Shown in pieces: positions 42,604 to 52,008 of a DNA stretch of 64,000 nt. The notes under the pieces were generated by a model that saw only the letters and a list, made by a program, of their open reading frames with translations, was not told the origin of the DNA and made no database searches. Position numbers and translations under genes: made by a program. Origin of the DNA: Pseudomonas sp. AN-1 (GTDB lineage Bacteria; Pseudomonadota; Gammaproteobacteria; Pseudomonadales; Pseudomonadaceae). The DNA lies in NCBI RefSeq assembly GCF_034057115.1, contig NZ_CP139195.1:1240001-1304000 (forward strand), read 5' to 3'. Position 1 is the first letter of the stretch. Every line of letters starts with the position of its first letter.

Positions 42604-44046
42604 ATGCACCTGAACGACCCAGTCCTCTTCCGCCAGCAGGCGTTCATCGATGGCCAGTGGCTGGACGCGGACGACGGCCGCACCATCGCGGTCGACAATC
42701 CGGCCGATGGTGAACGTCTCGGCCAGGTCCCGCGCATGGGTGCCAGCGAAACGCGGCGCGCCATCGAGGCTGCCGACCGCGCTCTGCCCGCCTGGCGCGC
42801 CCTGACCGCCAAGGAGCGCGCCGGCAAGCTGCGTCGCTGGTATGAACTGATGCTCGAGAACCAGGAGGACCTGGCCCGGCTGATGACCCTCGAACAGGGC
42901 AAGCCGCTGGCCGAGGCGCGCGGCGAGATCCTCTATGCCGCGTCTTTCCTCGAATGGTTCGCCGAGGAAGCCAAGCGCGTTTACGGCGACAGCATCCCTG
43001 GTCACCAGCCTGACAAGCGCCTGCTGGTACTGAAGCAGCCGATCGGCGTCACCGCGGCGATCACTCCGTGGAACTTCCCCAGCGCGATGATCACCCGCAA
43101 GGCCGGCCCGGCGCTGGCCGCCGGTTGCACCATGGTGCTCAAGCCGGCCTCGCAGACGCCCTTCTCCGCTCTCGCCCTGGCCGAACTGGCCAGCCGCGCC
43201 GGCATCCCCGCCGGGGTGTTCAGCGTGGTCACCGGCTCGGCCGCAGAGGTCGGCGCCGAGCTGACCGGCAACCCGCTGGTGCGCAAGCTGACCTTCACCG
43301 GCTCGACCGAGATCGGCCGCCAGCTGATGGCCGAGTGCGCCAAGGACATCAAGAAGGTGTCGCTGGAGCTGGGCGGCAACGCGCCCTTCATCGTCTTCGA
43401 CGATGGCGACCTCGACGCCGCCGTCGAGGGGGCGCTGGCCTCCAAGTACCGCAACGCCGGGCAGACCTGCGTGTGCGCCAACCGCCTGTACGTGCAGGAC
43501 GGCGTCTACGACGCCTTCGCCGAGAAGCTCCGCGCCGCCGTGGCCCGCCTGAAGGTCGGCAACGGCCTGGAGGCAGGCGTCACCACCGGCCCGCTGATCG
43601 ACGACAAGGCGGTGGCCAAGGTCCGCGAGCACATCGACGACGCCCTCGGCAAGGGCGCCCGCCTGCTCGTCGGCGGCACTAGCCTGGGCGGCAACTTCTT
43701 TGAGCCGACCATCCTGGTCGACGTCCCCGCCGGGGCCAAGGTGGCCCGCGAGGAAACCTTCGGCCCCCTGGCGCCGCTGTTCCGCTTCAAGGACGAGGCC
43801 GAAGTGATCGCCATGTCCAACGACACCGAATTCGGCCTGGCCGCCTACTTCTACGCCCGCGACCTGGGCCGGGTGTTCCGCGTCGCCGAGGCGCTGGAGT
43901 ACGGCATCGTCGGCATCAACACCGGAATCATCTCCACCGAAGTGGCGCCGTTCGGCGGCATGAAGGCCTCCGGCCTCGGCCGCGAGGGCTCCAAGTACGG
44001 CATCGAGGACTACCTCGAGATCAAGTACCTGTGCCTGGCCATCTGA
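42604..44046 (+). CDS. gabD: Succinate-semialdehyde dehydrogenase GabD
   Basis: A 480-residue NADP-dependent dehydrogenase nearly colinear with Pseudomonas GabD over its whole length (LFRQQAFIDGQWLDADDGRT, ALPAWRALTAKERAGKLRRW). Catalytic residues are Asn157, Lys180, Glu255 and Cys289, with the neighbouring Cys291 of the GabD redox loop (GQTCVCANR). It turns succinic semialdehyde into succinate. It is first of gabD-gabT-patD. Confidence 0.95.
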   Translation: MHLNDPVLFRQQAFIDGQWLDADDGRTIAVDNPADGERLGQVPRMGASETRRAIEAADRALPAWRALTAKERAGKLRRWYELMLENQEDLARLMTLEQGKPLAEARGEILYAASFLEWFAEEAKRVYGDSIPGHQPDKRLLVLKQPIGVTAAITPWNFPSAMITRKAGPALAAGCTMVLKPASQTPFSALALAELASRAGIPAGVFSVVTGSAAEVGAELTGNPLVRKLTFTGSTEIGRQLMAECAKDIKKVSLELGGNAPFIVFDDGDLDAAVEGALASKYRNAGQTCVCANRLYVQDGVYDAFAEKLRAAVARLKVGNGLEAGVTTGPLIDDKAVAKVREHIDDALGKGARLLVGGTSLGGNFFEPTILVDVPAGAKVAREETFGPLAPLFRFKDEAEVIAMSNDTEFGLAAYFYARDLGRVFRVAEALEYGIVGINTGIISTEVAPFGGMKASGLGREGSKYGIEDYLEIKYLCLAI

Positions 44047-44086
44047 GCCAGTCCGCCTCCATTCAATACCGGCAACGAGAAAGACC

Positions 44087-45367
44087 ATGAGCCAGACCAA
44101 CGCTTCCCTGCTGCAACGCCGCCAGGCCGCCGTCGCCCGCGGCGTCAGCCAGATCCACCCGATCGTCGCCGAGCGCGCCGAGAACGCCACCGTGTGGGAC
44201 GTCGAAGGCCGCGAGTACATCGACTTCGCCGGCGGCATCGCCGTGCTCAACACCGGCCACCTGCATCCGAAGGTGGTGGCCGCCGTCCAGGAGCAGCTGA
44301 CCAAGCTGTCGCACACCTGCTTCCAGGTGCTGGCCTACGAGCCCTACATCGCCCTGTGCGAGGAAATCGCCAAGCGCGTGCCGGGCGATTTCGCCAAGAA
44401 GACCCTGCTGGTCACCTCCGGCTCCGAGGCCGTCGAGAACGCCGTGAAGATCGCCCGCGCCGCCACCGGCCGCGCCGGGGTGATCGCCTTCACCGGCGCC
44501 TACCACGGCCGCACCATGATGACCCTGTCGCTGACCGGCAAGGTGGTGCCCTACTCGGCCGGCATGGGCCTGATGCCGGGCGGCGTCTACCGCGCCCTGG
44601 CGCCCTGCGAGCTGCACGGCATCAGCGAGGATGACGCCATCGCCAGCATCGAGCGCATCTTCAAGAACGACGCCCAGCCGCAGGACATCGCCGCGATCAT
44701 CATCGAGCCGGTGCAGGGCGAGGGCGGCTTCTACGTCAACTCCAAGGCCTTCATGCAGCGCCTGCGCGCCCTGTGCGACCAGCACGGCATCCTGCTGATC
44801 GCCGACGAGGTACAGACCGGCGCCGGCCGCACCGGCACCTTCTTCGCCACCGAGCAGCTGGGCATCGTCCCGGACCTGACCACCTTCGCCAAGTCGGTGG
44901 GCGGTGGCTTCCCGATCGCCGGTGTGTGCGGCAAGGCGGAAATCATGGACGCCGTCGCCCCCGGCGGCCTGGGCGGCACCTACGCCGGCAGCCCGATCGC
45001 CTGCGCTGCCGCCCTGGCCGTGCTCGAGGTGTTCGACGAGGAGAACCTGCTGGAGCGCTCCCAGGCCGTCGGCGAGCGCCTGAAGGCCGGCCTGCGCGAG
45101 ATCCAGGCCAAGCACAAGGTCATCGGCGACGTGCGCGGCCTGGGTTCGATGGTCGCCATCGAGCTGTTCGAGGACGGCGACGTGCACAAGCCAGCCGCCG
45201 AGCTGGTCGGCAGGATCGTCGCCCGCACCCGCGACAAGGGCCTGATCCTGCTGTCCTGCGGCACCTACTACAACGTGATCCGCTTTCTGATGCCGATCAC
45301 CATCCCGGACGCCCAGCTGGAGCAGGGCCTGGCCATCCTCGCCGAGTGCTTCGACGAGCTGGCCTGA
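44087..45367 (+). CDS. gabT: 4-Aminobutyrate aminotransferase GabT
   Basis: A 426-residue class III PLP aminotransferase of the exact length of Pseudomonas GabT. It shows [50 protein letters not shown], the PLP-binding Asp in [13 protein letters not shown] and Schiff-base Lys269 ([12 protein letters not shown]). It converts GABA and 2-oxoglutarate to succinic semialdehyde and glutamate; activity on 5-aminovalerate is possible. It lies 40 nt after gabD. Confidence 0.95.
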   Translation: MSQTNASLLQRRQAAVARGVSQIHPIVAERAENATVWDVEGREYIDFAGGIAVLNTGHLHPKVVAAVQEQLTKLSHTCFQVLAYEPYIALCEEIAKRVPGDFAKKTLLVTSGSEAVENAVKIARAATGRAGVIAFTGAYHGRTMMTLSLTGKVVPYSAGMGLMPGGVYRALAPCELHGISEDDAIASIERIFKNDAQPQDIAAIIIEPVQGEGGFYVNSKAFMQRLRALCDQHGILLIADEVQTGAGRTGTFFATEQLGIVPDLTTFAKSVGGGFPIAGVCGKAEIMDAVAPGGLGGTYAGSPIACAAALAVLEVFDEENLLERSQAVGERLKAGLREIQAKHKVIGDVRGLGSMVAIELFEDGDVHKPAAELVGRIVARTRDKGLILLSCGTYYNVIRFLMPITIPDAQLEQGLAILAECFDELA

Positions 45368-45423
45368 GTCACGACGGACCCACGCCTCAGGGCAAGCAAG
45401 ACTCACAGAGAGAGATGACCACG

Positions 45424-46848
45424 ATGCAAACCAAACTGCTGATCAACGGCCAACTGGTCGCCGGCCACGGCCCCATCCAGACCGTCCTCGACCCGGCGCT
45501 CGGCAGCCCGATCGCCGAGATCCCCGAAGCCACCGCCGAGCAGGTGGATGCCGCGGTGAACGCTGCCGAGGCGGCCTTCCCGGCCTGGTCGCAGACCCCG
45601 CCGAAGGAACGCGCGGCAGCGCTGCTGCAGGTCGCCGAGGTCATCGACGCCCACGCCGAGGAACTGGCCCGCCTGGAGTCGCGCAACTGCGGCAAGCCCT
45701 ACGCGGCCGCGCTCAACGACGAGCTGCCGGCCATCGCCGACGTGTTCCGCTTCTTCGCTGGTGCCGTGCGCTGCCTGCAGGGTTCGGCGGCCGGCGAGTA
45801 CCTGCCGGGGCATACCTCGATGATCCGCCGCGACCCGGTCGGCGTGGTCGCCTCCATCGCGCCGTGGAACTACCCGCTGATGATGGTCGCCTGGAAGCTC
45901 GCGCCGGCCCTGGCCGCCGGCAACTGCGTGGTGCTCAAGCCATCCGAGCAGACTCCGCTGACCGCGCTGCGCCTGGCCGAGCTGATCGCCGGGATCTTCC
46001 CGGCCGGAGTGGTCAACCTGGTGTTCGGCCGCGGCCCGAGCGTCGGCGCGCCGCTGACCAATCATCCGAAGGTGCGCATGGTGTCGCTGACCGGCTCGAT
46101 CGCCACCGGGGTGAACATCATCTCCAGCACCGCCGACAGCGTGAAGCGCATGCACATGGAGCTGGGCGGCAAGGCTCCGGTGATCATCTTCGACGATGCC
46201 GACATCGACGCCGCGGTGGAGGGCATCCGCACCTTCGGCTTCTACAACGCCGGCCAGGACTGCACCGCGGCCTGCCGCATCTACGCCCAGCAGGGCATCT
46301 ACGAGAAGTTCGTCGCCCGCCTGGGCGAGGCGGTCAGCAGCATCAGGTACGGCCTGCAGGACGAGGAAGATACCGAACTCGGCCCGGTGATCACCGCGGC
46401 CCATCTCGAACGCGTCGCCGGCTTCGTCGAGCGCGCCAAGGCCCAGCCGCACATCCGCGTGGTCACCGGCGGCAACAAGGTCGAAGGCCCCGGCTTCTTC
46501 TTCGAGCCCACGGTGCTCGCCGGCGCCCGCCAGGACGACGAGATCGTCCGCCGCGAAGTGTTCGGCCCGGTCGTCTCGGTCACCGCCTTCGACGACGAGG
46601 CCCAGGCGCTGGCCTTCGCCAACGACTCCGACTACGGCCTGGCCTCCTCGGTATGGACCGCCGACATCGGCCGCGCGCACCGCATGGCCGCCCGCCTGCA
46701 GTACGGCTGCACCTGGGTGAACACCCACTTCATGCTGGTCAGCGAGATGCCGCACGGCGGCATGAAGCTCTCCGGCTACGGCAAGGACATGTCGATGTAC
46801 GGCCTCGAGGACTACACCGCCATCCGCCATGTGATGGTCAAGCACTGA
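45424..46848 (+). CDS. patD: Gamma-aminobutyraldehyde dehydrogenase PatD
   Basis: A 474-residue dehydrogenase, the same length as E. coli PatD (YdcW) and closely similar ([11 protein letters not shown]-type, [55 protein letters not shown], in parts). Glu246 and Cys280 are the catalytic pair. It oxidises 4-aminobutyraldehyde, in equilibrium with 1-pyrroline, to GABA. I prefer ATG 45424 (MQTKLLING, aligned with the PatD start) over ATG 45415. Its presence indicates that the cluster produces a C4 amino-aldehyde. Confidence 0.94.
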   Translation: MQTKLLINGQLVAGHGPIQTVLDPALGSPIAEIPEATAEQVDAAVNAAEAAFPAWSQTPPKERAAALLQVAEVIDAHAEELARLESRNCGKPYAAALNDELPAIADVFRFFAGAVRCLQGSAAGEYLPGHTSMIRRDPVGVVASIAPWNYPLMMVAWKLAPALAAGNCVVLKPSEQTPLTALRLAELIAGIFPAGVVNLVFGRGPSVGAPLTNHPKVRMVSLTGSIATGVNIISSTADSVKRMHMELGGKAPVIIFDDADIDAAVEGIRTFGFYNAGQDCTAACRIYAQQGIYEKFVARLGEAVSSIRYGLQDEEDTELGPVITAAHLERVAGFVERAKAQPHIRVVTGGNKVEGPGFFFEPTVLAGARQDDEIVRREVFGPVVSVTAFDDEAQALAFANDSDYGLASSVWTADIGRAHRMAARLQYGCTWVNTHFMLVSEMPHGGMKLSGYGKDMSMYGLEDYTAIRHVMVKH

Positions 46849-47056
46849 AGGGGCCCCGCTCCGTCATGGAGCGGCCGGGGCCACCGGCGGGGTGCAGCCA
46901 CCGCCGGTCCCCGGGTCATATCAAGGGAGTAGACTTTCCGTCTAAATACATTTAAAAACATATGACAAATCAAAAGACAAAAACCGAACGAAACGCGGCA
47001 CCACAGACGGTCACCCCCAGCCTGCTGCCGAGCAGAACACACCGGAGGTTCGCGCA
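46849..47056 (+). promoter_or_regulatory. patD-dmmC intergenic region
   Basis: A hairpin CCGCTCC-GTCAT-GGAGCGG (46856-46874), extendable by a GGCCCC/GGGGCC pairing, follows patD. Beyond it lies a strongly AT-rich stretch (46930-46980) with a possible weak promoter TAGACT, 17 nt, TAAAAA (46930-46958). The amine operator seen upstream of the other operons is not present, so the dmm genes may be controlled separately. Confidence 0.5.
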
Positions 47057-47662
47057 ATGCTGATCACAGGAATCAAGAGCCGGCCGGTCTACGACCAGCT
47101 CAAACCCATGAGCGGTGGCCTGCGGCACGTATTGGCCGCACAGGGCAGCGGAGGCGCCGCGCTGCTGCGCCTGCTCGGCGAAATGAGCGAGGCCCAGCGC
47201 CAGGCCACCACACTGCTCTACTCCACCGAAACCTTCTCCGGCCACAACCACCTGGCCGCCCTGCGCGACTGCGCCCTCGCCGATCTGCGCGAGTTCTCCA
47301 GCAACCAGGCCCTGCTCGACGCCCTGCGCGAGCTGCTGGGCCAGGCCCACATGGGCACCCGCCTGTACCTGGCCGGCTCGGAAAGCTTCATCGGCACGGC
47401 CATGCAGGTCGCCGGCGCCTACGACATGAATCGCGACGAGGTGCTGCGCGAGCACAGCGGCACCCTGGTGCGCCGCGTCTGGTGCGTGCACTGCGACACC
47501 TACACCGAGAACGTCACCCAGCGCGTCTTCCGCTGCCCCGGCTGCGGCCTGGACCTGATCGTGCGCGACCACTATTCGCGGCGCCTGGCCGCCTTCCAGG
47601 GCGTCAAGGCCGACGGCGAAGTCCCCGGCGAACTGCCCCCTGCAGAGGAACTCGACACATGA
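47057..47662 (+). CDS. dmmC: Dimethylamine monooxygenase/N-demethylase small subunit (gamma, DmmC-like)
   Basis: A 201-residue protein. The middle has SETFSGHNHLAALRDCALADLR-like helices with a GTRLYLAGSESFIG core. A C-terminal zinc ribbon follows, CVHCDTYTENVTQRVFRCPGCG (two CxxC pairs, about 157-178). It precedes the reductase and heme subunits as in known dmm operons. The subunit's precise role is not settled; structural or electron-transfer assistance is likely. The ATG has GGAGG 9 nt upstream, and its stop overlaps the next start (ATGA). Confidence 0.82.
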   Translation: MLITGIKSRPVYDQLKPMSGGLRHVLAAQGSGGAALLRLLGEMSEAQRQATTLLYSTETFSGHNHLAALRDCALADLREFSSNQALLDALRELLGQAHMGTRLYLAGSESFIGTAMQVAGAYDMNRDEVLREHSGTLVRRVWCVHCDTYTENVTQRVFRCPGCGLDLIVRDHYSRRLAAFQGVKADGEVPGELPPAEELDT

Positions 47663-48627
47663 TGTCCAACCACGGAACCCTGCGCGTACGCATAGCGCGC
47701 ACCGAGGATGTCACCCCGGACATCCGCCGCCTGACCCTGGTCTCCCCGGACGGGCAACACCTGCCGCCCTTCTCCGGCGGCAGCAACATCGTCGTCGTGC
47801 TGCCCAATGGCGAGCAGACCATCCGCAACGCCTATTCGCTGATGGGCTCGCCCTACGACTCCAGCTCCTACCAGATCGCCGTGCGCAAGGTCGACAACGG
47901 TCGCGGCGGCTCGAAGCTGATCCACGAGCAGCTCAAGGAAGGTGACAAGCTGCAGATCGTCGCCCCGGTCAATCTCTTCCCGCTCGCCAAGCATGCCCGC
48001 CTGCAGCTGTTCATCGCCGGCGGCGTGGGCATCACCCCGGTGTTCTCGCAACTGGAAGAGCTGCGCCTGAAGAACCTGCCCTTCGAGGTGCACTACGCCG
48101 TGCGCGGCCCGGAACATGCCGGACTCGGCCGCGAGCTGCAGGTCCGCTACGGCGATGCCATCCACCTGTACGTCGACGGCGCAGGCCCGCAGCTGAACAT
48201 CGCCGCGGTGCTGGCCGAGCGGCCGCTGGGCAGCCACGTCTATGTCTGCGGCCCCGGCAGCATGATCGACGACACCATCGACAGCGCCCGCCGCCTGGGC
48301 TGGACCGACAGCCACATCCACTACGAACGCTTCGTCGAGCAGGGCTCCAGCGGCCAGCCGTTCAGCGTCACCCTGGCCCGCCAGGGCGCGACCATCGAGG
48401 TCGCCGCCGAGCAGTCGATGCTCGAAGCCATGGAGGAAGCCGGCTACACGCCGCCCTACCTGTGCCGTGGCGGCGCCTGCGGCTACTGCGAGACCGCCGT
48501 GCTCGAACTCGACGGCGAGATCCAGCACAAGGACGACTGGCTGTCCGACGACGACAAGCGCAGCAACACCAAGATCATGCCCTGCGTGTCCCGTGCCTGC
48601 GGCAAGCGCCTGGTCATCGACCTCTGA
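47659..48627 (+). CDS. dmmB: N-demethylase reductase subunit (FMN and [2Fe-2S], DmmB-like)
   Basis: A 322-residue phthalate-dioxygenase-reductase-type protein: an FMN-binding barrel (NAYSLMGSPYDSSSYQIAVR), an NAD(P)-binding domain (LQLFIAGGVGITPVFSQ, YVCGPGSMIDDTIDSAR) and a C-terminal plant-type ferredoxin domain with CRGGACGYC and a distal Cys for the [2Fe-2S] cluster. It passes electrons from NAD(P)H to the heme subunit. It overlaps dmmC by 4 nt and precedes dmmA by 13 nt. Confidence 0.9.
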   Translation: MMSNHGTLRVRIARTEDVTPDIRRLTLVSPDGQHLPPFSGGSNIVVVLPNGEQTIRNAYSLMGSPYDSSSYQIAVRKVDNGRGGSKLIHEQLKEGDKLQIVAPVNLFPLAKHARLQLFIAGGVGITPVFSQLEELRLKNLPFEVHYAVRGPEHAGLGRELQVRYGDAIHLYVDGAGPQLNIAAVLAERPLGSHVYVCGPGSMIDDTIDSARRLGWTDSHIHYERFVEQGSSGQPFSVTLARQGATIEVAAEQSMLEAMEEAGYTPPYLCRGGACGYCETAVLELDGEIQHKDDWLSDDDKRSNTKIMPCVSRACGKRLVIDL

Positions 48628-48640
48628 ACGGGGAAAGTCA

Positions 48641-49699
48641 ATGAACGCCATCTTCAAGCAACACGAAACCTACCGCGACGACTACAGCTACGCCAACAGC
48701 CGCGACTGCGTACTGCGCCTGCCCTTCCCCTACCCGGAAGACCAGTACATGTACTCCATGAACGTGGAGCCGCACGTGCCCTTCGGCGAGGGCGCGCTCA
48801 AGGCGGCGCTGGACATCGACGAGCACTACGTCACCGAGTGCCGGGAACGGGCCCTGGCGCTGGAAGCCCAGCCGGGCGCGCACTACGTCAGCCTGCCGCA
48901 CATGCTCGAGGCGCAGTGGGACTTGCTGGAGCTGATCATGGAGTCGTACTCCCGCGACTTCCCCGAGCACTTCAGCCTCGCGAAGAACGGCAGCCAGTGG
49001 CACTGGATCAACCGCCCGCTGGGCATCGACCAGACCTTCACCTTCGGCGACACCTCGACCCTGCCGATGGAGCCGATGGAGTACATCACCCGCCAGGCCC
49101 AGGGCGAGTTCATCCTGCTGGAGGAGCGCGACAACACCCTGGTGATCGGCGCCGGCATGGCCACCCAGCGGGCCGACTACTCGCTGCGTTTCAACCTCGG
49201 CATGAGCTTCATGGAGTTCCACGGCCCGGTCCCCAAGCTGCACGAGATGGGCATCCTCGAGCGCGCGCTGAAGTTCCTCCTGCGCCTGCGCCCCGGCCAT
49301 CCGGTGCGCCGCACCAACTGGTCGCTGACCGTGCACCCGCGCATGGAAACCTCGGCCGAGACCCTGCCGGACTGGGCGCCGGACCGCACCATAGTCACCG
49401 CCGAGAACGCCGGCGAACTGGTCAACCTGCGCATCGAGCTGCAGCCGCTGCACCGCCTGCCGCGCAGCAACGCCGTGCTGTTCCCGGTGCGCACCTACCT
49501 GGTCAGCCTGCAGGAGCTGGGCACCTTCGCCCCGCAGTGGGCCAAGCGCATGCACCGCGTGCTGAAGACCCTCGACCAGGAGCTGGTCGACTACAAGGGC
49601 TTCACCCGCTATCGCGATGCCGCCGTGGCCTGGCTGGCGCAGTACGACGACGGCCTGCCGGTCGACGCCGCACATCCGGAAAAACCGCTGAGCCGCTGA
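48641..49699 (+). CDS. dmmA: Heme-dependent oxidative N-demethylase catalytic subunit (DUF3445, DmmA-like)
   Basis: A 352-residue DUF3445 protein. This family adopts a PAS-like fold that binds heme and demethylates dimethylamine to methylamine and formaldehyde. Blocks typical of the family are LRLPFPYPEDQYMYSMNVEP, HYVSLPHMLEAQWDLLELIM, LGMSFMEFHGPVPKLHEMGI and SNAVLFPVRTYLVSLQEL. GGGGAAAG precedes the ATG. The delta (tetrahydrofolate-binding, formaldehyde-capturing) partner of some dmm operons is not seen in the window. Confidence 0.88.
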   Translation: MNAIFKQHETYRDDYSYANSRDCVLRLPFPYPEDQYMYSMNVEPHVPFGEGALKAALDIDEHYVTECRERALALEAQPGAHYVSLPHMLEAQWDLLELIMESYSRDFPEHFSLAKNGSQWHWINRPLGIDQTFTFGDTSTLPMEPMEYITRQAQGEFILLEERDNTLVIGAGMATQRADYSLRFNLGMSFMEFHGPVPKLHEMGILERALKFLLRLRPGHPVRRTNWSLTVHPRMETSAETLPDWAPDRTIVTAENAGELVNLRIELQPLHRLPRSNAVLFPVRTYLVSLQELGTFAPQWAKRMHRVLKTLDQELVDYKGFTRYRDAAVAWLAQYDDGLPVDAAHPEKPLSR

Positions 49700-49775
49700 G
49701 ACGGACCACCTGCGCGGCCACCGCGCAGGCATTCACTGTGCTTGAAAACTGCCGACAAGAACTGGAGCACTCAAC

Positions 49776-50978
49776 ATGAAGAACCTGCGTCAATTCCTTC
49801 CGGATAACTGGGGGCTGGTGTTCTCGGCCTTTGCTGCGGCATATGGTGTCGGTCTGCTGCCATTGCTGGCGTTGCCCTTCCTGATCAGCGCGATCATGAA
49901 CGACCTCAAGCTGGATGCCGCCCAGTCCGGCTTCCTGATGTCCGCCGAGTTCGTGTTCACCATGCTCGCCTCGCTGGTGGTCGCGCCGGCCATGGGCCGT
50001 GCGCCGCGACGCACCTTGGCGCTGGGCGGCGCCGTGCTGGTGATCGGCGCCAACATCGTCTCGGCCTCGATCCAGGACGTCTACTGGCTGGCCGCGGTAC
50101 GCTGCCTGGCCGGCATCGGCGCCGGCCTGTGCCTGGCCTGCGGCAACGCCTCGGTGGCGAGCGCCAAGGACCCCGACCAGGCTGCCGGGCACATGAACAT
50201 CCTGTTCGTGGCGCTGATGGCCATCGTGATGATCGTGTTCGCCGACGCCATGGCTAAGCACGGTCTAGCCGGCCTCTACTACGCCATCGCCGGGACCAAC
50301 GCACTGATGCTGGTGCTGATCGCCTTCATGCCGCAGCGCGCCATCCTCCACGCCAATGCCCCCGGCTTCCAGCACGGACGCGAGCACCGCAACCTGTTCT
50401 CGGTGACCGCGGTGTGCATGATGGCGGCGATGTTCTTCTTCTCGATGCGCGACACCATGGGCTGGGCGTTCGTCGAACAGGTGGGCATCAGCGTCGGCTA
50501 CAACGGCGAGGAGCTCGGCAATCTGTTCTCCCTGCAGTCGGTGATCGGTTTGCTCGGTCCGCTGGCCGCGGCGATGATCGGCAAGCGCTTCGGCATGAGC
50601 ACCCCGGTACTGTTCGGCATATTCAGCACCGGCGCAGTCAGCCTCGGCTACGTGCTCGGCGAAAGCTCGAAGGAGATGTACACCATCGCGGTGATGATGA
50701 TCTCCACCACCTACTTCTATGCGCTGGCCTACCTGACCGCCCTGGCTGCCTCGCTGGATCAGGAGGGTCGCATCGCCGCCGCCTCCGGCGCCTTCCTGAC
50801 CCTCGGCATCGCCGTCGGTCCGGCCTTCACCGGCCTGCTCGCCGAGAGCGGCGGCTTCACCCTGGTCGGTTGGGGCATCACCGCCGTGGTGCTGCTGACC
50901 GCGCTGACCGTGCTGGTGCCGCTGGCTGCCGTGCGCCAGCAGGCCAGCATCGCCTCCCCGGCACCCTCCGCGGCCTGA
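49776..50978 (+). CDS. MFS transporter of the amine cluster
   Basis: A 400-residue polytopic protein with about 12 hydrophobic segments and an MFS-like architecture: an acidic/basic loop 2-3 (APAMGRAPRRTLALGG) and a long central cytosolic loop near residue 190. It lies 76 nt after dmmA and 73 nt before a putative porin gene, so it probably imports the amine or exports a product. The substrate is unknown. Confidence 0.8.
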   Translation: MKNLRQFLPDNWGLVFSAFAAAYGVGLLPLLALPFLISAIMNDLKLDAAQSGFLMSAEFVFTMLASLVVAPAMGRAPRRTLALGGAVLVIGANIVSASIQDVYWLAAVRCLAGIGAGLCLACGNASVASAKDPDQAAGHMNILFVALMAIVMIVFADAMAKHGLAGLYYAIAGTNALMLVLIAFMPQRAILHANAPGFQHGREHRNLFSVTAVCMMAAMFFFSMRDTMGWAFVEQVGISVGYNGEELGNLFSLQSVIGLLGPLAAAMIGKRFGMSTPVLFGIFSTGAVSLGYVLGESSKEMYTIAVMMISTTYFYALAYLTALAASLDQEGRIAAASGAFLTLGIAVGPAFTGLLAESGGFTLVGWGITAVVLLTALTVLVPLAAVRQQASIASPAPSAA

Positions 50979-51051
50979 TCCCGCACGCCTGCGGCGCGCC
51001 CTCGCCGGCGCCGCGGACTCTCCTTCTTCGACATCCCGAGGCATCGCATCG

Positions 51052-51780
51052 ATGAAAAGACTCGCATTGGCCGGTCTGGCCAGCCTGCTCGCCACCAGCA
51101 TTCCCGCTCAGGCCATTCCGCTCAGCGACAGCCTGGAGCTGACCCTGACCGCCGAAGCGGTCAGCGACTACCGCTCGCGCGGCCAGTCGCAGACCCTCGG
51201 CGATCCAGCCCTGCAGGCCTCCGCCACGCTCACCCACGACAGTGGCCTCTACCTGGGCGCCTGGGCCTCCAACGTCGACTTCGGCAACGACCTGAAGACC
51301 CGCCTGGAAGTCGACTACTACGCCGGCTACTTCTGGCAGATCCACGACGAGGTCAGCCTCGATCTCGGCTACGTCAAGTACGCCTACTCCAAGGAAGGAC
51401 AGCTCAACTACGCGGAGAGCTACGCCATCCTCAGCGCCTACGGCGTGCAACTCGGCCACCAGTACGCCAGCGACTATGCCGGCGACCAGGCCTACAGCTG
51501 GTCATACCTCGGCTACGAAACCAGCCTGCCGGCTGACATCGGCCTGGCACTGCGCTATGGCCTGGTCGACTACAAGGATGAGGTACTGGTTTCCAGCTCC
51601 GGCAATACCCGTTCGACCTACAACGAATGGGAGGTGAAACTGACCAAGGACCTGCTCGGCGCGACCTGGGGAATCGCCTATGTCGACACGGACATGAGCA
51701 AGGCCGAATGCGACAACTTCCTGGGTTACGACGACCTCTGCGAGGCCACCGCCGTGGCCAGCGTCAGCAAGAGCTTCTGA
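51052..51780 (+). CDS. TorF-family putative outer-membrane porin
   Basis: A 242-residue protein with a signal peptide (LAGLASLLATSIPAQA) and a beta-barrel body of alternating strands. It shows the hallmark AVSDYRSRGQSQTLGDPALQASATL and W-S-Y/aromatic-rich strands, ending in a C-terminal Phe as expected for outer-membrane insertion. This family commonly sits with small-amine and betaine uptake genes, consistent with an outer-membrane route for the MFS substrate. Confidence 0.88.
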   Translation: MKRLALAGLASLLATSIPAQAIPLSDSLELTLTAEAVSDYRSRGQSQTLGDPALQASATLTHDSGLYLGAWASNVDFGNDLKTRLEVDYYAGYFWQIHDEVSLDLGYVKYAYSKEGQLNYAESYAILSAYGVQLGHQYASDYAGDQAYSWSYLGYETSLPADIGLALRYGLVDYKDEVLVSSSGNTRSTYNEWEVKLTKDLLGATWGIAYVDTDMSKAECDNFLGYDDLCEATAVASVSKSF

Positions 51781-51790
51781 TGCCCTATCC

Positions 51791-51818
51791 GGCTGGCTAC
51801 TGGCGTCAGTAGCCAGCC
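51791..51818 (+). terminator. Hairpin after the putative porin gene
   Basis: GGCTGGCTACT (51791-51801) and AGTAGCCAGCC (51808-51818) pair perfectly around a 6-nt loop, 10 nt past the stop. There is no T-run. It marks the end of the amine region; the next 190 bp to the following gene hold nothing recognisable. Confidence 0.6.
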
Positions 51819-52008
51819 ATCCTCATCCGCCGCCAGACTGACAATCCACATCAGAATGGTGAATGCATGTGAAAGCGCCGACTCCTGTAAAATGAACGCC
51901 TTTCTGTGCTGAATGCTGCTTCTGACTCTTGACTGCAGAACATCTCAGACTTGCTCATAAGCAGCACCACTACAGCCCCAGCCGACTCCTATTATCCACC
52001 TGCGCGAC

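Noticed and set aside
51891-52008. Small RNA or promoter in the porin/ADP-ribosylglycohydrolase gap
   Set aside because: The genes are convergent, and no -35/-10 pair, conserved hairpin or T-run was seen beyond the porin hairpin.
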